Assembly: GCA_028386065.3 (NCBI GenBank)
Contig: JAKUCV010001453.1
Location: forward strand, 40,711 to 104,710
DNA from: Turnera subulata
Lineage: Eukaryota > Streptophyta > Magnoliopsida > Malpighiales > Passifloraceae
Direction of reading: 5' to 3'
Length of the DNA: 64,000 bases
Shown: one piece after another, positions 22,915 to 33,330 of the stretch
How positions within the stretch are numbered: the first letter of the stretch is position 1
How the letters are laid out: every line of letters starts with the position of its first letter
Made by a program: the position numbers and the translations under genes
Notes under the pieces: model-generated
Seen by the model: only the letters and a program-made list of their open reading frames with translations
The model's database searches: none
What the model was told of the DNA's origin: nothing

Positions 22915-25809
22915 TGAAACGCCCCGATCCGTATTTATCGTTATACACAGTAAACACGTGGGACCACATACTATTACAATAACCACAGTGGTAAATATCA
23001 CAACCAACAGTATTAATACAATAAAAGTACATAATACATCAACAGTACTTGTCCCGGCACTGGAACATTATTACAACAAGCAACCGAATCAAGAAAAAAA
23101 ATGCAAGCAGCGGAAGTCTTAACACAACAATAGACAATAGTATAAACATGATGCAACGCAGGATGGATCCGGGCCTGGCAGAGGGTGCGCCACAGCTTGC
23201 CTCGAACGTACCTGAGCTACGCACTATCAAACTACGCGACCAGGTCACGCAGGCGAGGGGTGAGTCCGAAGTGCTCACCGGGTAAAATCCATAAGCAAAT
23301 ATACATATACATACAACCGTAAATAATCCAGGTCACATTAACAACAATTAACTAAGGTTCACACGAACTCCAAATAACACACTCGGTGATTCTAGACACG
23401 CTATACCAGTTTTATTATCAGGGCCCCTATCACTAATTAAATGGTGGTCGTCGCCTGGTAGTCAAGCTAGCTAGCCCTTGGACCCCGCCCTGGTACCTCC
23501 ACGTATAACTGGCACAGACAGGGAGCAGACCCCAAGCACACTCTCCCCCAGCGCCTAAAATAAAAAATTGGTACAGACAGGGAGCAGACCCCAAGCACAC
23601 TCTCCCCCAGCACCATAAAAATAAGACTACCATCTGGCTGTTCCAACATTTAACTGTGACTTACTAGATGTCTAAGTGTATACGGTTTATTATTTCTTTA
23701 CCCTCATCTGGTTACTTTATTTCTATTATCCTACCATTATCTCACTATCCCGAGCAGGCTCACAGCCTTTCCGCTCGTCTGGATAATACAAGCTTATTTC
23801 AACAAGTACCCTCGGTACTCTACTCTCACAATTTTCACAGCCAACAACAACAGTAATAACCTACTAATACCAACATTTCTAACATTATCAATAACATCAA
23901 CAGTAGCATCAATTCAGCAGCATCAACGGCAACAAATATCAATTAAATTCATCTCACAACAACCATTCACAGCCACAAAGAATTATTCAAGCATATAACA
24001 CAATAGCAACTTGGTACTACGGGCAGTATATAAATATTTACTTATCCTCACCTTAGCCGATTTCCTATTCCTGATAGTCCTCGAAGTGTTCCGGCTCATG
24101 CTCCTCGGGGTACTGCTCGTTATCAATTCCTATATCAAACAATAATTATGCACACATAAGATGATATGCAAATGCTCGACTATTACTGTAAGCCGTAAAG
24201 TAAATATTGTGCTAACTCGGTACTTCCTCGGATTATTCCCATTATCATCATAATTCACCATTTAATTACATAGGCCGGAAATATTTTACCATAATTATAT
24301 CCGGTTATTATTCCGGTACATATTTACTTTGATAATACCCTTTCCATTTTTATTTTCCTTAAGTATGTACTTTCTAAAATATTTGATAAAAATAATTGTT
24401 ATTCTTTCCAAAGGTATTAGCTATCATAAATTAATCTTCCTAGAAATTATTTACATGTACATATTTTCCGGTAGTGTATTCCATGGTACACATCTTAGGA
24501 GTATTACTATAATTTAACAATTATGTTATAATTATCTTATTTTCTTGAAAAGATTATAACAAGATAATTACTTCATTTATTTTCATATAATATACCATTT
24601 AATCTTTCCAAGTATTACTCCTTATTATTATTATTATTTTCTATTTAATTCCTTTTTTCCAGAATTTCATTTTTTTCTCTTTTTTTTTACTGGACTGGGC
24701 CCGTGAATAGTGCCAGCCAGGCCTTGCACAGCACCAGGCCCAGACCTCAAGCTGAGGCCCAAGCGATGGGCCATGTGGAGGCCCGAGCCAGCCCGAGCCA
24801 GTACCCGAGCCCAGCCCCAAATTCCCCAGCCCATCCACACACGGGTCAACCCGACCCGAGGTCGCAACCCGGTGCGTGTGGCGGGTCGTCTTCTACCCGT
24901 TGCTCACCTTGGGTGCTACAGCGGCGGCGTGACGAGGAACCGGCAAGGGAGGCGACGGCTGGGAGGATGACGCGGCGAGGAAGGCGAGGTGTGGTGGCGG
25001 CTGCGACGAGCGGCAGAGAGGAGAGGAGACGGGCGGATCTGGGCGGCCCTGCTGTCGGGTCCGGTGGCTGCAGCGAGGGAGGGAAGGAGGCGTGGCTGCG
25101 TGTTGTCGGGTACAGCTGCGGTCGTTCGTCGGCAGGGGCGAACTCATCGCCGGTCGCATGGGGATGGAGCCGCGGCGGCTCGAGGTGGTGGTGCCGGCAG
25201 TTCACGGTGGAAGAAGAAGAAGGTGGGGGTGGTGTTTTGTACCCAAAACGACGGCGTCTAGGGGTTGTTGTGTGTGTTTCTTTCTCTTTTTCTTGGTTTT
25301 GGTTTTCTTTTACGGTGAGTGAATTTGCAGAAGATGGCTTGTGGGTGGGTTGCAGGTGAAGATGAAGAGTAGGTGAAGCTGGGTGGTTTGGTGTGTTTTG
25401 CAGAAGGTGATGGCACGAGCAGGAATAAAACGCGCAGGGTCACAAGCTTCACCGGAGGAGACAGTCTTTCATATGCACACAGGAAAGAAAAGCGGCTGCA
25501 TAATTTCAATTATGCAGTCGTGTCCCGTGCGGACCAGAAAATAACTATAATACCCACTTGACTTTATTTCTGGCCCGATAATTCGAGGTTAAACCTGACT
25601 TTTCTGAAGATTCCTGGACCCGAAAAGTTCCAACTTTGATCCGTAAAATCCGCAAAAAAATCCCGAGCGTGGGACAAAGCTAGGTTTCGGAATCCAATGC
25701 ATAATTTACCCTGAAATAATTACCCAAGATTATTTTTACATGGTAAATTACTGTACAAAGCAATTTACAGTCCCGATAAAAATACAAATTTTTTACCCGG
25801 GCTATTACA
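22915..25809 (-). mobile_element. Solo LTR (2895 bp)
   Basis: On the plus strand it starts TGAAACGCCCCGATCCG and ends ACCCGGGCTATTACA (the usual GTTACA has changed to ATTACA). Flanks are GTTTT and TTTTT, so the target duplication is at best imperfect, consistent with an older insertion. It is the same subfamily as the 18450 copy, including the ACAGACAGGGAGCAGACC tandem units (23513-23613). The GC-rich block 24840-25260 produces long ORFs on both strands that I treat as chance. Confidence 0.85.
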
Positions 25810-27297
25810 TTTTTTTTTATTTCTTTATTTTTCTACATAGAAAACTAAAGTAAATTGTTCTTTTCAAATCTCTCTTTATGAGTAATTCTATTTTTTTAAA
25901 GTCATTTTATCTTCATAGATATTACAGGAATTTATGATTTTATATATGGCTAAAAGTACTAATGATTATAAAAATAAATAATATCGCAATAGATATGTGG
26001 AAAAATAATGAAATAAAATTAGTAAAGTTGCAGATTTATCCCGACTTTTGTTTTCTCAAGATTAAAATATAAAACAACAAAATAATTTATATATTTTTTA
26101 CTTGTATTTTATCTTTGTTGAAGATTGCAAAGAAAAATTATAACCTATATTATTCCTTTCATAATGTAATTGGTCGGAGATTTTTTTCTAGAAAAAATAA
26201 AGAAAAATTTAAAAATTAATTTTAATATTTTTTTAGGCAATAAATATATTTTTATTGCTATTACATTTTTAGATTTTTTTTAAAAAGCAAAATAAAATCA
26301 CAGGTAGAAAGCTATTGTAATGGCTTTTTTAATTTCTGCCGTAATCACCATATTTAGGAATTTTTATTCATCTATTAAAAAATGGATAAGCCGTAATAAA
26401 AGCTTTCAAAGAAATATCATGCCATTATTTAGTACAGAGGGCATTTGTTACTTGAAAATATTATGGTTTTGTTCTCCTCTAAAGGTTTATGAAAATTTTC
26501 AATTGTGCTAAAATTTTCACTAATAAGATTGACACAGGTGACTGAAAACAACAATGTGGCAAAATGGGTTGAAACTTCTTAAAAAAGTGCATCCAATAAT
26601 TTTTATTTGTGAGGTACTGATTGTGAAATTCAAATGAAATCGTTGGGGGACTATACAGTAAAAGAAATGAAAAATGAAGTAATAGAAGTTGTTATTTTTC
26701 GGTTAGAGTAGTGCGTAAAAAAGAAATATAAAAAACCAATAGTTGGAGTAAAGGCAAATATAAACTTGATGGTTCTTGATTTGTATCAATTTGCTACGAT
26801 CGCTTCTTCTCCAGCCACATTAATTGGATACTATTTCGTGAATGAATGCATATTGATGCCCTTGTAAAGCAAACAATAAGTGCCGGTAAATGGCTAAATG
26901 CCAATGGAAATCTTTGACCTATTAAATTTATTATGATGATAAAGATATTACTTCTTTGAATTAATTGAAGAGGGAGATAGATGGAAAGAGAAATAATGTG
27001 ATTTCCTCTGAGAAAAAAAAAAAGACGTCAATATGTTTTTTATTAAAGATATTTAAGTCTTTTGTCAACCAACCAAATCTCAAGAAGATAAGGCTTGGAA
27101 AACAGAATAGTCAAATGGGAAAGAAAGTGAAAAAAAAAAACACCTTCAAGTTGGTGCAAGGGGAGGTTTTGGATTGATACGTGGGCACAACAAAAAACTT
27201 CCTTACACCAACTTTAATGTATAATATATAGATTATCGGGGGATAAATACTAAAGACACACCACGACCCACAGCCTCCGTTTTAGCATTCACTAGTA
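25810..27297. other. AT-rich intergenic DNA
   Basis: No gene recognised. The lysine-rich frame at 26965-27177 is low-complexity and unsupported. 26467-26530 repeats 22841-22907. Confidence 0.6.
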
Positions 27298-27302
27298 CAC
27301 AT

Positions 27303-30300
27303 TGTAACAGCCCGGGTAAAATTTTTGATTTTTACCGGGACTGTAGAAATTGTTTTACCGTGATTTACTGTTGAATTAATCTTGGGTAATTAACTCACGG
27401 TAAACGGGAGTCGTTTTTCGAAACCGAGAATTTTCCCGCGCTCGGGAGTATCTTCCTAACTAACCGAGCCTCGGTTTCCAGTTCCGAGACTTGGACGACG
27501 TTCAGGAGGATTAATCGGATTTTCCGAGCCCAAGTTGTATTTTTGGACTCGGGACGGAATTTGTCGGAAAGACGGGGGTATTCTTGCGTCTACGGGATTC
27601 CGACGCGAGAATCCGGACCCGCCAACGAGCTTGCCCCGAGCCACCCTCCTTCCTCCTCTCTCCTTTCTCTTCCTCTTTCCCGGCAACGTTTCTTTTCTCT
27701 CTCCCGGTTTTTCCCCGGCCACGCGGGCCCCACCTCTCTTCTTTCTTTCTTTCTTTCTTTCCCTTTCTTTCTTTTCTCCTTTCTTTTCTTTTCTCCTCTA
27801 TCTTTTCTTTTCTTCCAGCCGCCTACGCCCGTGACCGACACTTCCTACCCCCACTTCCTCCTTTTCCACCATTTTTCTGTCTTCTTCCTTCCCCTCTCAA
27901 TTATTTCTCTGCCATTTTCCTCTCCATGCCCTGTGTTCTTGGACGTCATCACCCTCATCTCTATCTCTTCTCTACCAACTTTTCTCTGCAAAAACCCGTC
28001 ACCAGCCACCACCAACTCCACCACGACCGGCCACCTGCAACCCCGATGTCCCCTTCTCTCTCTCCCTTCCCGTGCCGACCACCGTCTGCCGTACCCAACC
28101 ACCACGCCCGAGCACACCTCCATGCCGAGACCACCAACCCAACACACCACCACCTACCGCCTCTCCTTCCTCCTTCTCCATACCCCACGCCACCGCATCG
28201 ACCACCAGCGCGTCACCTCCCGCGCGCGCCGCCGTCGTTGGAGCAACAACCCGACGAAGCCGCCGACCTGCAGCTGCACCAACCACCGCGTTCGTCCATC
28301 ACGCCTTCCCTCCCTCGCCACGCCGCCCCTGTTCCCGTGCCACCATGCTGCCGCCTTGCCGTTGCCCTGCAGTCGCCGTGCCGCCGCCTCCATGTCCCCG
28401 TCGAGCCGCCTGCGTTGCCACCCAGTCGCCTCGTCCGCCGGCGCTTCTTCAAGGTGAGGAAGACGAACAGTGGACGGGTTGTGCTCATGGGCCATTGTGC
28501 TCCTGGGCTTTGGGTTAATAGTTTGGGTATGGTTTTGGAATTGGGCCTTGGGTTTAGTTGGGCTTGGGTATAAGGTTTGGGTTATGGTAAGTTGGGTTTT
28601 GGTTTATGGTATGGGTCTTCATTTCCTGGGCTTGAGCTTTGGCTTGGACCCGTATGGATGGGGCCTGGGCTGGTAGCCCAATCCGGGTTTAATTAAAAAA
28701 AATATATATATATATAGATATAAATATAAATATCTGCTGGTATATAATTCTGGAAAAAATAATATATCTAACTTGAGAAAATATAGTAAGTATGATTTAT
28801 GGTTTTAGAGGAAAAATACAAGCATATATAGATACTTTGAAAAATAATTAAGATGTGTTTTGGAAACTAATATTATTTGGAAAATATATATATATATATA
28901 CCATGAACTTAATTTCTGGAAATTTATATGTAAATTATTTCGTTTGGAAATTATGGTTATGGTACATGTAAATGATTATATATTTGAAAAATTGAAGTTA
29001 ATTATATTTTGTGTTGGAAAATTAAACTGTATATGTATTTAGAAAAGATAAATACTATATAAATATTTTCTGAAAATTAAAAATAGGTCATTATTTTTCT
29101 GGAAAAATATGATGATTATTATTTTGAAAATTTTACTTATTTTATGAAAATATTTTTAAATGGTTTTAATTAAAGTATAGTACCGAAATTATATTCGGAA
29201 ATACGTACGGTAAAATATTTTCCGTAAAAGATAATAATATCGAGTAAGAACCGGGATGGGTAATTTCGTAGTATTGGCATCATTGCATATCGAATATGTG
29301 CATTTATGTGTATGTATGATTTTGTGATATAGGTTGGATATCGGGCAGTTTCCCGAGGAACCGGCNNNNNNNNNNNNNNNNNNNNNNNNNNNNNNNNNNN
29401 NNNNNNNNNNNNNNNNNNNNNNNNNNNNNNNNNNNNNNNNNNNNNNNNNNNNNNNNNNNNNNNNNNNNNNNNNNNNNNNNNNNNNNNNNNNNNNNNNNNN
29501 NNNNNNNNNNNNNNNNNNNNNNNNNNNNNNNNNNNNNNNNNNNNNNNNNNNNNNNNNNNNNNNNNNNNNNNNNNNNNNNNNNNNNNNNNNNNNNNNNNNN
29601 NNNNNNNNNNNNNNNNNNNNNNNNNNNNNNNNNNNNNNNNNNNNNNNNNNNNNNNNNNNNNNNNNNNNNNNNNNNNNNNNNNNNNNNNNNNNNNNNNNNN
29701 NNNNNNNNNNNNNNNNNNNNNNNNNNNNNNNNNNNNNNNNNNNNNNNNNNNNNNNNNNNNNNNNNNNNNNNNNNNNNNNNNNNNNNNNNNNNNNNNNNNN
29801 NNNNNNNNNNNNNNNNNNNNNNNNNNNNNNNNNNNNNNNNNNNNNNNNNNNNNNNNNNNNNNNNNNNNNNNNNNNNNNNNNNNNNNNNTATATTTGCTTA
29901 TGGGTTTACCCGGTGGGCACTTCGGACTCACCCCTCACCTGCGGGCTTTCATCCCGTAGGTTGAGTTATTTGTTGTTCAGGTATATTGCATTCCAGACAG
30001 GCTGCGGCGTCATCCCTTGGACAGGACTCGGATCCATTAGTTGCATTGGGCTTTGCATATGTTGTCATGTGAGTCTTAAGTCTTCCGCTGTGCATCTAGT
30101 TAAGTCTTCCGCTGTGCTGGTTATTATTGTTGTGGGCCGCTGGGCCAGTTATGATGTTACTGATGTTGGGCCGTAGGGCCATATTGATGTTGATAATTTT
30201 GGGCTGTTGAGCCAGGGTTTATGTTTTATACAATGTAAGCTGGGTTTGATTGGTCGGGTTGTCACAGTTCCGGCACGTGTTTACTGTGTACGGTAAATAC

Positions 30301-30316
30301 GGGTCGGGGCGTTTCA
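27303..30316 (+). mobile_element. Solo LTR (about 3 kb, contains the assembly gap), target duplication CACAT
   Basis: It starts TGTAACAGCCCGGGT at 27303 and ends GGGTCGGGGCGTTTCA at 30316, flanked by CACAT (27298-27302 and 30317-30321). It has the pyrimidine-rich tract (about 27640-27930), a GC-rich block to 28450, an AAG|GTGAGG donor at 28454, a T/GGGC-rich stretch (28485-28685) and an acceptor-like GATATAG|G at 29332. The paired hairpins are at about 29906-29960. The 304 and 329 aa frames at 27543-28573 overlap in two frames and look like composition artefacts. Confidence 0.93.
29366..29888. other. Assembly gap (523 N)
   Basis: The gap begins just after the predicted second LTR exon and ends before the UUCG hairpin. 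That is where the other LTRs of this type carry the GGGAT/ATCCC hairpin array. ORFs drawn across it are meaningless. Confidence 0.99.
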
Positions 30317-30321
30317 CACAT

Positions 30322-30631
30322 CCGGTGCAATACACGGACCTGGGATTAGTTTGAAATAATTATAATATTTTGTATAATAAAGTATTATTTATTTTTAAAA
30401 CGATAAATTAAAATGTAGTAAACTTACTATATTAAAAATAACACAGAATATTGATATTTTTTTGCAAAAAAATAAAACATAATTTGAATAATTTCATAAA
30501 AGAATATAAAAAAATAATGATAAAAATGTATAAAAAATACAATCAAAATACATAGAAAAAATTACACCCCTTGAATGATTGTCGAGAAGATATAATATAC
30601 ACTTGTGTAGTAGGAAAACTTACACACAAAG
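30322..30631. other. AT-rich spacer
   Basis: No gene or element end found. It separates the solo LTR from the truncated left end of the non-autonomous element. Confidence 0.5.
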
Positions 30632-30813
30632 TACCCACCTTAAAAAAATTTTGTCCCCGAAATTCCGTCTTATCCGTGGGTCCTACCACGATGAGCTTCT
30701 GACATACTTTGCCAGGTGTCCAAACTCAACCCGAGATACCGCTTATACCCTTAAGCGACATCTCATCCGCTTAGAAATACCAAACCTCATGACTGGCAAA
30801 CTCACATACAGTC

Positions 30814-31191
30814 ATGGACTCTCCAATCCGATCTCGAACTACCTCAGACTCTGAGAACAACAGCTACATCGGCGGCACTGCTTTCCCGACAAGCTCCGAT
30901 GAAGAACCTCCGAAGAAGCGCTTCAAGACGAACATCGTCGGTCTCAAAGAACACATGGTGGTCTCCAGCAGACGGCGTAAGAAGCGTGCTGACAAGAAAG
31001 CTGAAGATCGAAAGGGCAAGGCGACGGCTGAAAGCAGTACTCCGCAGCAGACTCTGACGCAGCTGAACGTCTCACTGAAGAAGATCAGCTCGGCGGTGAT
31101 GCAGATAGAACTGGCGTGCGCGGAACTCTTTCCCCACGTCAAAAACGTCCAAAAACTTGTAAAAGACCTAGAGAAGCAAGTAACTCAATAG
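30814..31191 (+). CDS. Gene A of the antisense cassette: small basic protein (intact copy)
   Basis: I do not recognise the family of this 125-residue protein. From the N-terminus it has a Ser/Thr-rich, acidic segment (about 1-32), then a strongly basic part (about 33-70) with PPKKRFK and SRRRKKRADKK, which looks like a bipartite nuclear localisation or RNA/DNA-binding region. The C-terminal amphipathic helix (about 80-124) has heptad-like hydrophobics (LNVSLKKI, VKNVQKLVKDLEKQV) suited to a coiled coil. The start ATGGACTCTCC is conserved in the 39529 copy. About 27 of 36 codon differences between the copies are synonymous. It runs antisense to its retrotransposon. In this copy the upstream TATA box is mutated. 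Confidence 0.75.
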   Translation: MDSPIRSRTTSDSENNSYIGGTAFPTSSDEEPPKKRFKTNIVGLKEHMVVSSRRRKKRADKKAEDRKGKATAESSTPQQTLTQLNVSLKKISSAVMQIELACAELFPHVKNVQKLVKDLEKQVTQ

Positions 31192-31479
31192 AGTACTTCT
31201 TCTCCGATGTAAAACTATTATGAATTAAATAAAATAAGTTTCCTTTTAAAATCAAAACTCTTGTTAAGTTATGAAAACTCTTGCTAACAGAAAGTTAAAA
31301 ACATCTTAAAGCAGAACAAAAATCAATAATAAGGATATAAAATCAAACATAAAGAAATTAAAAACAAAACTCATTTAACAAAATCAAAACATAAAGAAAT
31401 TAAAACAAAAACATGTTTTCATGATCGGTGCTCGTATCGGACGTAAACACCCTCGAACCCAAGCTCGCACAGCTAACGG

Positions 31480-31941
31480 TGACGTCTGTTTCCCTCGTGA
31501 AAAGACGTCCGTTATCTCGCAAGGTGACGATCACGAGCACGTCCTGTGTCCCTCGAAAGAAACGTTACCCACTTGTTCACAATTTCCGCATGAGCAAAAA
31601 ACGTCTGTCAAGGATCGTATCCCACCACGATGTCTAAACAGGTGTAAGCTTGTCGCACATGCACTCCACTCGAGGTATGGTCCCATCAGTCTAGCCTCAA
31701 CGGTCACGGATGCATGTGATAAAAGATGCAGGAAAATATAGAAAAACCATGAAAAGAAAGGACAAAGTAGCCAGGGCGAAAGAAAATCACGAGAAGGAAA
31801 AGGGTGAAAAACTCTGGCATTTGTAGCCCGAAAAAACGTATAAAGTAACAAAGCAATAAATGAAGCAATGGCAATTTTTTTTCAAAAAGTAAATCTTGAA
31901 AATCGAAAACAGTAATCACGCTCCCCATATGAGTATAAAAG
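31480..31941 (+). promoter_or_regulatory. Promoter region of gene B, copy 1
   Basis: A TATA box (TATAAAAG, 31934-31941) lies 116 bases before the gene B start at 32050 and is preserved in the other copy. Upstream, TGACGTC (31480-31486), GACGTC (31504-31509) and TGACG (31525-31529) are bZIP-type core motifs. Conservation of the TATA box with its context AGAGTATAAAAGACGGAGCG in copy 2 supports a real promoter on the antisense strand. Confidence 0.6.
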
Positions 31942-32049
31942 ACGGAGCGGTGAGGAGCAAATCATCAAAAGCATCTAAAAGCAAACAACGCTCAGAAAAA
32001 TAAAACCACAACGCTCGGAAAAACAAAATACCCACGCGCCCAAAACACG

Positions 32050-33060
32050 ATGCCTACTCCATCATCCGACTTCTTCGTCGAAGGTGCCAACCTAGGCAGA
32101 AGGAACCGACTGGCCTACAGCATGATCAACGAGCGCCCAGAAGAACTTCCGAACGAGCTCGGCAGAATGCCACATGTGAAGGCCCTCCCCCCGAGGGACC
32201 CACCATATTCAGGTATTATTAAATCACTCCCTCCGCTCGATTATATCCTTTACCATGCTGTACCACTAGGGATTCGAACTCAGGACGTGATGCTTTTTAT
32301 CCCCTTCAAGGAGAGCACCTTCACCAACTCATCTGCAGCTGAGTTGGTGAAGGTGCTCTCCTTGAGGGGGATAAAAAGCATCACGTCCCGAGTTCGAATC
32401 CCTACTGCTGCAGCATGGTAAAGGATTTAATCGGGTGGAGGGAGTGATGTAACAATACCTGAATATGGTGGGTCCCTCAGGGAGAGGGCCTTCACACCAC
32501 GTCTGGTCTTCGTCGATGAACTCTACTCATCATGGTTCTTCGTCACTCCCATGGAAGAGACGTTCTTCCTAGAGGACCATGGCACCCTGAAGATCTCCTA
32601 CTACGGCTCGGCCAACTCCACCAAGTTCTTCATCTCCGAAAGACTTCAGGAGTTCAACCTAGAGTCCACTTGCCACTTCCTGGAGCAAGGTACCTACTAC
32701 CAACTCTCGATGACTGCCCAGAGCATGCCCAGAGTCACTCGTCTGCCCGTAACTTGGCCAAAGGCCCGACTACTGTTGTGGAACTGCAGAGGAGTCGCTA
32801 GGCGTTCCCAGGAGTTCTCGCGTACCCTGAGGGACCTGAAGAACCAGTACAAACCAAACATGGTTCTTCTCACGGAGACTCAGTGGCAACCTGAAGACGA
32901 TCACGGTCTCATCCCATTCTGGTTCCCTCAAGCAAACCGGTTCGAGCTTCCCGACCAGAACAACACGGGCGGCATGTGGTTCTCGTGGAGCGACAGCATC
33001 ACGGTCAACATCAACAATGACCCCAACAGCTTCAGGGTCAATGTCGTTCCAAGGCGATGA
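32050..33060 (+). pseudogene. Gene B of the antisense cassette, copy 1, interrupted by a fold-back insertion
   Basis: The reading frame starts MPTPSSDFFVEG and continues LGRRNRLAYSMINERPEE to 32174. There a 322-bp inverted-repeat element (32175-32496) interrupts it. Coding resumes with LVFVDELYSS and stays open to the stop at 33060. The N-terminal half is unknown to me. The C-terminal part (LLLWNCRGVARR, TLRDLKNQYKPN, VLLTETQW, GGMWFSWSD) resembles the first 90 or so residues of the EEP endonuclease of plant L1 LINEs. The distal EEP catalytic segments are absent, so nuclease activity is doubtful. Apart from the insertion, the frame is intact. Confidence 0.7.
32175..32496. mobile_element. Inverted SINE dimer / fold-back element in gene B
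   Basis: The two arms of about 160 bp are inverted copies with roughly 92% identity and almost no loop (centre near 32335). The ends are TGTGAAGGCCCTC and GAGGGCCTTCACA. Each arm holds a tRNA-like head with an A-box-like GAGTTGGTGAAGG and a B-box GAGTTCGAATCCC. The insertion is flanked by CCACA and CCACG, a probable 4-bp duplication. The copy at 40767 lacks it. Transcribed, it would form a long hairpin. Confidence 0.75.
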
Positions 33061-33315
33061 ATGTATTTTCTTTTTATAAAATAACAATGTAATTTTAATG
33101 CTTGTAATGAAAATATTAGTGTTAATAATAATATTTATATCTCCGCTTATTTATGGCATCATTACCTCTTATGTGTATGTTCTGCGACAGCTGGCGTCCC
33201 TTGTCTGGATCCATAATGCACTAACTAAAATGATATAAAATAATAAATAAATGGAGTGAACTATGCAAACAAGGACAACAAACATACATGGACTGCCCAA
33301 CAAGACCAAACGCCC

Positions 33316-33327
33316 GCTCTGCTACCA
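33316..33327 (-). promoter_or_regulatory. Primer binding site
   Basis: TGGTAGCAGAGC on the minus strand, three bases inside the 5' LTR end. It matches the initiator Met-tRNA complement (TGGTATCAGAGC) at 11 of 12 positions, the best match among the copies. Confidence 0.8.
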
Positions 33328-33330
33328 AAA

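Noticed and set aside
27543..28573. Two overlapping ORFs of 304 and 329 aa in the same direction
   Set aside because: They lie in different frames of a pyrimidine- and GC-rich block inside a solo LTR. Products are Ser/Pro/Phe-rich with no domain, and similar blocks in other LTRs give unrelated ORFs.
29170..30176. ORFs of 253 and 280 aa spanning N
   Set aside because: Most of their length is the assembly gap.
31480..31529. as-1 type element (paired TGACG) upstream of gene B
   Set aside because: The TGACG motifs are about 45 bp apart, not the close spacing of as-1. Kept only as general bZIP-type motifs.
32385..32405. Possible tRNA gene (good B box GAGTTCGAATCCC)
   Set aside because: No cloverleaf can be completed. 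The motif is part of an inverted SINE-like dimer present in both arms.
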